Made by a program: the position numbers and the translations under genes
Source of the DNA: Bacteroidales bacterium
GTDB lineage: Bacteria; Bacteroidota; Bacteroidia; Bacteroidales; NBLH01
Length of the DNA: 5,478 nt
Assembly (NCBI GenBank): GCA_026988445.1
Contig: JALSLF010000654.1
Coordinates: 1 to 5,478 of the forward strand
Reading direction: 5' to 3'
Part shown: piece by piece, positions 4,010 to 5,478 of the stretch
Position numbering within the stretch: the stretch's first letter is position 1
How the letters are laid out: every line of letters begins with the position of its first letter
The notes under the pieces: model-generated
What the model saw: only the letters and a program-made list of their open reading frames with translations
What the model was told of the DNA's origin: nothing
Databases searched by the model: none

Positions 4010-5478
4010 TTAAAACAAGTTTTTCAATAAATCATCATCAACTAAATTGGGCAGGGTAACTTTTAAGTTGGGTGAACGCTCCATTTCGCGTTTAAGGGCA
4101 AATAAAGCTTCATCGTTTCTTGCCCAACTGCGGCGTGCTATACCGTTGTTTACATCAAAAAACAACATGCGTTTTAAGCGGATTTCCATTTCGGGGCTGC
4201 CATCAAGTACCATTCCGAAGCCTCCGTTTATTACTTCGCCCCAACCGACACCACCGCCATTATGAATGGATACCCATGTAGCACCGCGAAAACTATCACC
4301 AATAACATTATGAATAGCCATATCGGCAGTGAATTTGCTTCCGTCGTATATATTTGATGTTTCGCGGAATGGTGAGTCGGTACCGCTTACATCATGATGG
4401 TCTCTTCCTAATACAACAGTCCCGATTTCGCCACGGGCAATAGCATCGTTAAAGGCTTTGGCTATTTTCATGCGTCCTTCGGCATCTGCATAAAGAATAC
4501 GCGCTTGCGAGCCCACTACCATTTTGTTTTTCTTGGCATCGCGTATCCAAACAATGTTGTCGTTCATTTGTTGTTTAATTTCATCGGGAGCATTGTCCAT
4601 AATTTCTTGCATTACCTGCATGGCTATTTGGTCGGTTTTATCTAAATCTTCCGGTTTGCCCGATGTACATACCCAGCGAAACGGACCAAAACCATAATCA
4701 AAACACATAGGACCCAGAATATCTTGAACGTAGGATTTATATTTAAAATCAATACCGTTTTCAGCCATAATATCGGCACCTGCGCGTGATGCTTCGAGTA
4801 AAAAAGCATTTCCGTAATCAAAAAAGTAGGTTCCACGGGCAGTATGTTTGTTAATGGCTGCTGCATGACGGCGTAAAGAGGCTTGAACTTCTTCTTTAAA
4901 TCTGTCGGGCTCTTCGCGTATCATACGGTTGGCTTCTTCAAAAGATAAACTCACGGGATAGTATCCGCCTGTCCAGGGAATGTGTAAAGATGTTTGATCA
5001 GAACCTACATGAATATAGATATTCTCGTCGTAGAAACGTTCCCAAACTTCAACTACATTTCCGATATAGGCAATGGAAACTACTTCTTTGTTTTCTTGGG
5101 CTTTACGCACACGGTTTAAAAGTTCGTCCATATTGTCTATAAGCACATCTACCCAGCCTTGTTCAAAACGTTTGCGTGCAGCTTTTTCGTTTACTTCGGC
5201 AGCAACAGTGATGCAACCGGCAATATTTCCTGCTTTGGGTTGTGCACCGCTCATTCCACCAAGGCCTGCTGTAAGAAAAATTTTCCCTTCGGGAGTTTCG
5301 CCTTTGGGCAATATTTTCCGAAAAGCATTCATTACGGTAATAGTGGTTCCATGAACAATTCCTTGCGGTCCGATGTACATAAAGGAACCGGCAGTCATTT
5401 GTCCGTATTGGCTTACACCCAGAGCATTAAAACGTTCCCAATCATCGGGCTTTGAATAATTGGGTATTACCATTCCGT
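4010..5478 (-). CDS. hutU: Urocanate hydratase (partial; N-terminal part outside window)
   Basis: This NAD+-dependent enzyme hydrates urocanate to 4-imidazolone-5-propanoate, the second step of histidine degradation, in the cytosol. The stop is at 4012-4010 and the frame runs off the right edge. The methionine at 5473 is internal: a Gly codon precedes it in frame, and the sequence matches the family's G-M-x-x-P-N-Y-S region. Numbered from that Met, recognisable blocks are YGQMTAGS (23-30), GPQGIVHGTT (35-44), GLGGMSGAQPKAGN (70-83), GPFRWVCTSGKPEDL (263-277), GRDHHDVSGTDSPFRETSN (356-374) and HNGGGVGWGEVINGGFG (404-420). The last two are the longer, animal-like form of the enzyme (about 670 residues) rather than the Pseudomonas/Bacillus form (about 555), so I infer that about 150 or more residues are missing. 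Where the Pseudomonas enzyme has its active-site cysteine, this protein reads A-R-I-L (324-327). G+C content is clearly higher than in the adjacent sigma/lipoprotein module. No other hut gene is in view. Confidence 0.96.
   Translation of the reverse strand, partial: GMVIPNYSKPDDWERFNALGVSQYGQMTAGSFMYIGPQGIVHGTTITVMNAFRKILPKGETPEGKIFLTAGLGGMSGAQPKAGNIAGCITVAAEVNEKAARKRFEQGWVDVLIDNMDELLNRVRKAQENKEVVSIAYIGNVVEVWERFYDENIYIHVGSDQTSLHIPWTGGYYPVSLSFEEANRMIREEPDRFKEEVQASLRRHAAAINKHTARGTYFFDYGNAFLLEASRAGADIMAENGIDFKYKSYVQDILGPMCFDYGFGPFRWVCTSGKPEDLDKTDQIAMQVMQEIMDNAPDEIKQQMNDNIVWIRDAKKNKMVVGSQARILYADAEGRMKIAKAFNDAIARGEIGTVVLGRDHHDVSGTDSPFRETSNIYDGSKFTADMAIHNVIGDSFRGATWVSIHNGGGVGWGEVINGGFGMVLDGSPEMEIRLKRMLFFDVNNGIARRSWARNDEALFALKREMERSPNLKVTLPNLVDDDLLKNLF

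Noticed and set aside
5073..5455. Plus-strand ORFs opposite hutU (also 4047-4265, and minus-strand 4642-4866 in another frame)
   Set aside because: They lie wholly within the strongly conserved hutU frame and have no recognisable protein features.
5471..5473. ATG at 5473 as the true start of hutU
   Set aside because: The frame is open upstream with a Gly codon directly before it, and the family has about 150 or more residues before this point.
1..5478. CRISPR arrays, tRNA or rRNA genes, insertion sequences
   Set aside because: No regularly spaced repeats, cloverleaf-like segments, rRNA-like sequence or transposase reading frames were seen on either strand.

Overview
The window reads as chromosomal DNA from a member of the Bacteroidota, probably Bacteroidales or a related lineage. 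It is AT-rich. Shine-Dalgarno-like sites are largely absent, and promoter-like motifs fit the TTG / TAnnTTTG pattern of this phylum. Both lipoproteins carry the Cys-X-Lys-(Asp/Glu)2 surface-export signature described in Bacteroidota. The PurL fragment has the large-enzyme form typical of the group, and the urocanate hydratase is of the longer, animal-like type common there.

Layout: (1) positions 1-223, minus strand, the N-terminal 74 codons of purL, running off the left edge. (2) 224-456, an AT-rich divergent intergenic region with a good -7 element for purL and only weak promoter candidates for the rightward genes. (3) 457-1134, a surface lipoprotein gene ended by a well-formed intrinsic terminator. 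(4) 1235-1918, a diverged paralogue of that lipoprotein, with a candidate promoter built into the terminator hairpin and its T-tract. (5) 1931-2479, an ECF sigma factor that begins 12 nt after the lipoprotein stop, apparently at a TTG codon. (6) 2476-3867, a 463-residue protein overlapping the sigma gene by 4 nt. It has a cytoplasmic N-terminus with repeated W-x2-I-x3-L motifs, one transmembrane helix, a long Asn/Lys/Ser/Thr-rich linker and a predicted outer-membrane beta-barrel-like C-terminus. (7) 3868-4009, a short, highly structured convergent intergenic region. (8) 4010-5478, minus strand, most of hutU, cut at its N-terminal side by the right edge.

The two ends are housekeeping and catabolic genes (purine synthesis, histidine degradation) that are clearly richer in G+C than the middle. 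Genes 3-6 form a compact AT-rich module on one strand. The most interesting reading is a cell-envelope signalling cassette: surface lipoproteins, an ECF sigma factor, and a membrane protein that probably acts as its anti-sigma partner and may reach the outer membrane through its long linker and barrel. Sigma and partner are tightly coupled, and the second lipoprotein probably shares their transcript. The wiring is inferred from gene order, overlap and protein architecture; nothing in the sequence proves the signal, the target promoters or physical interaction.
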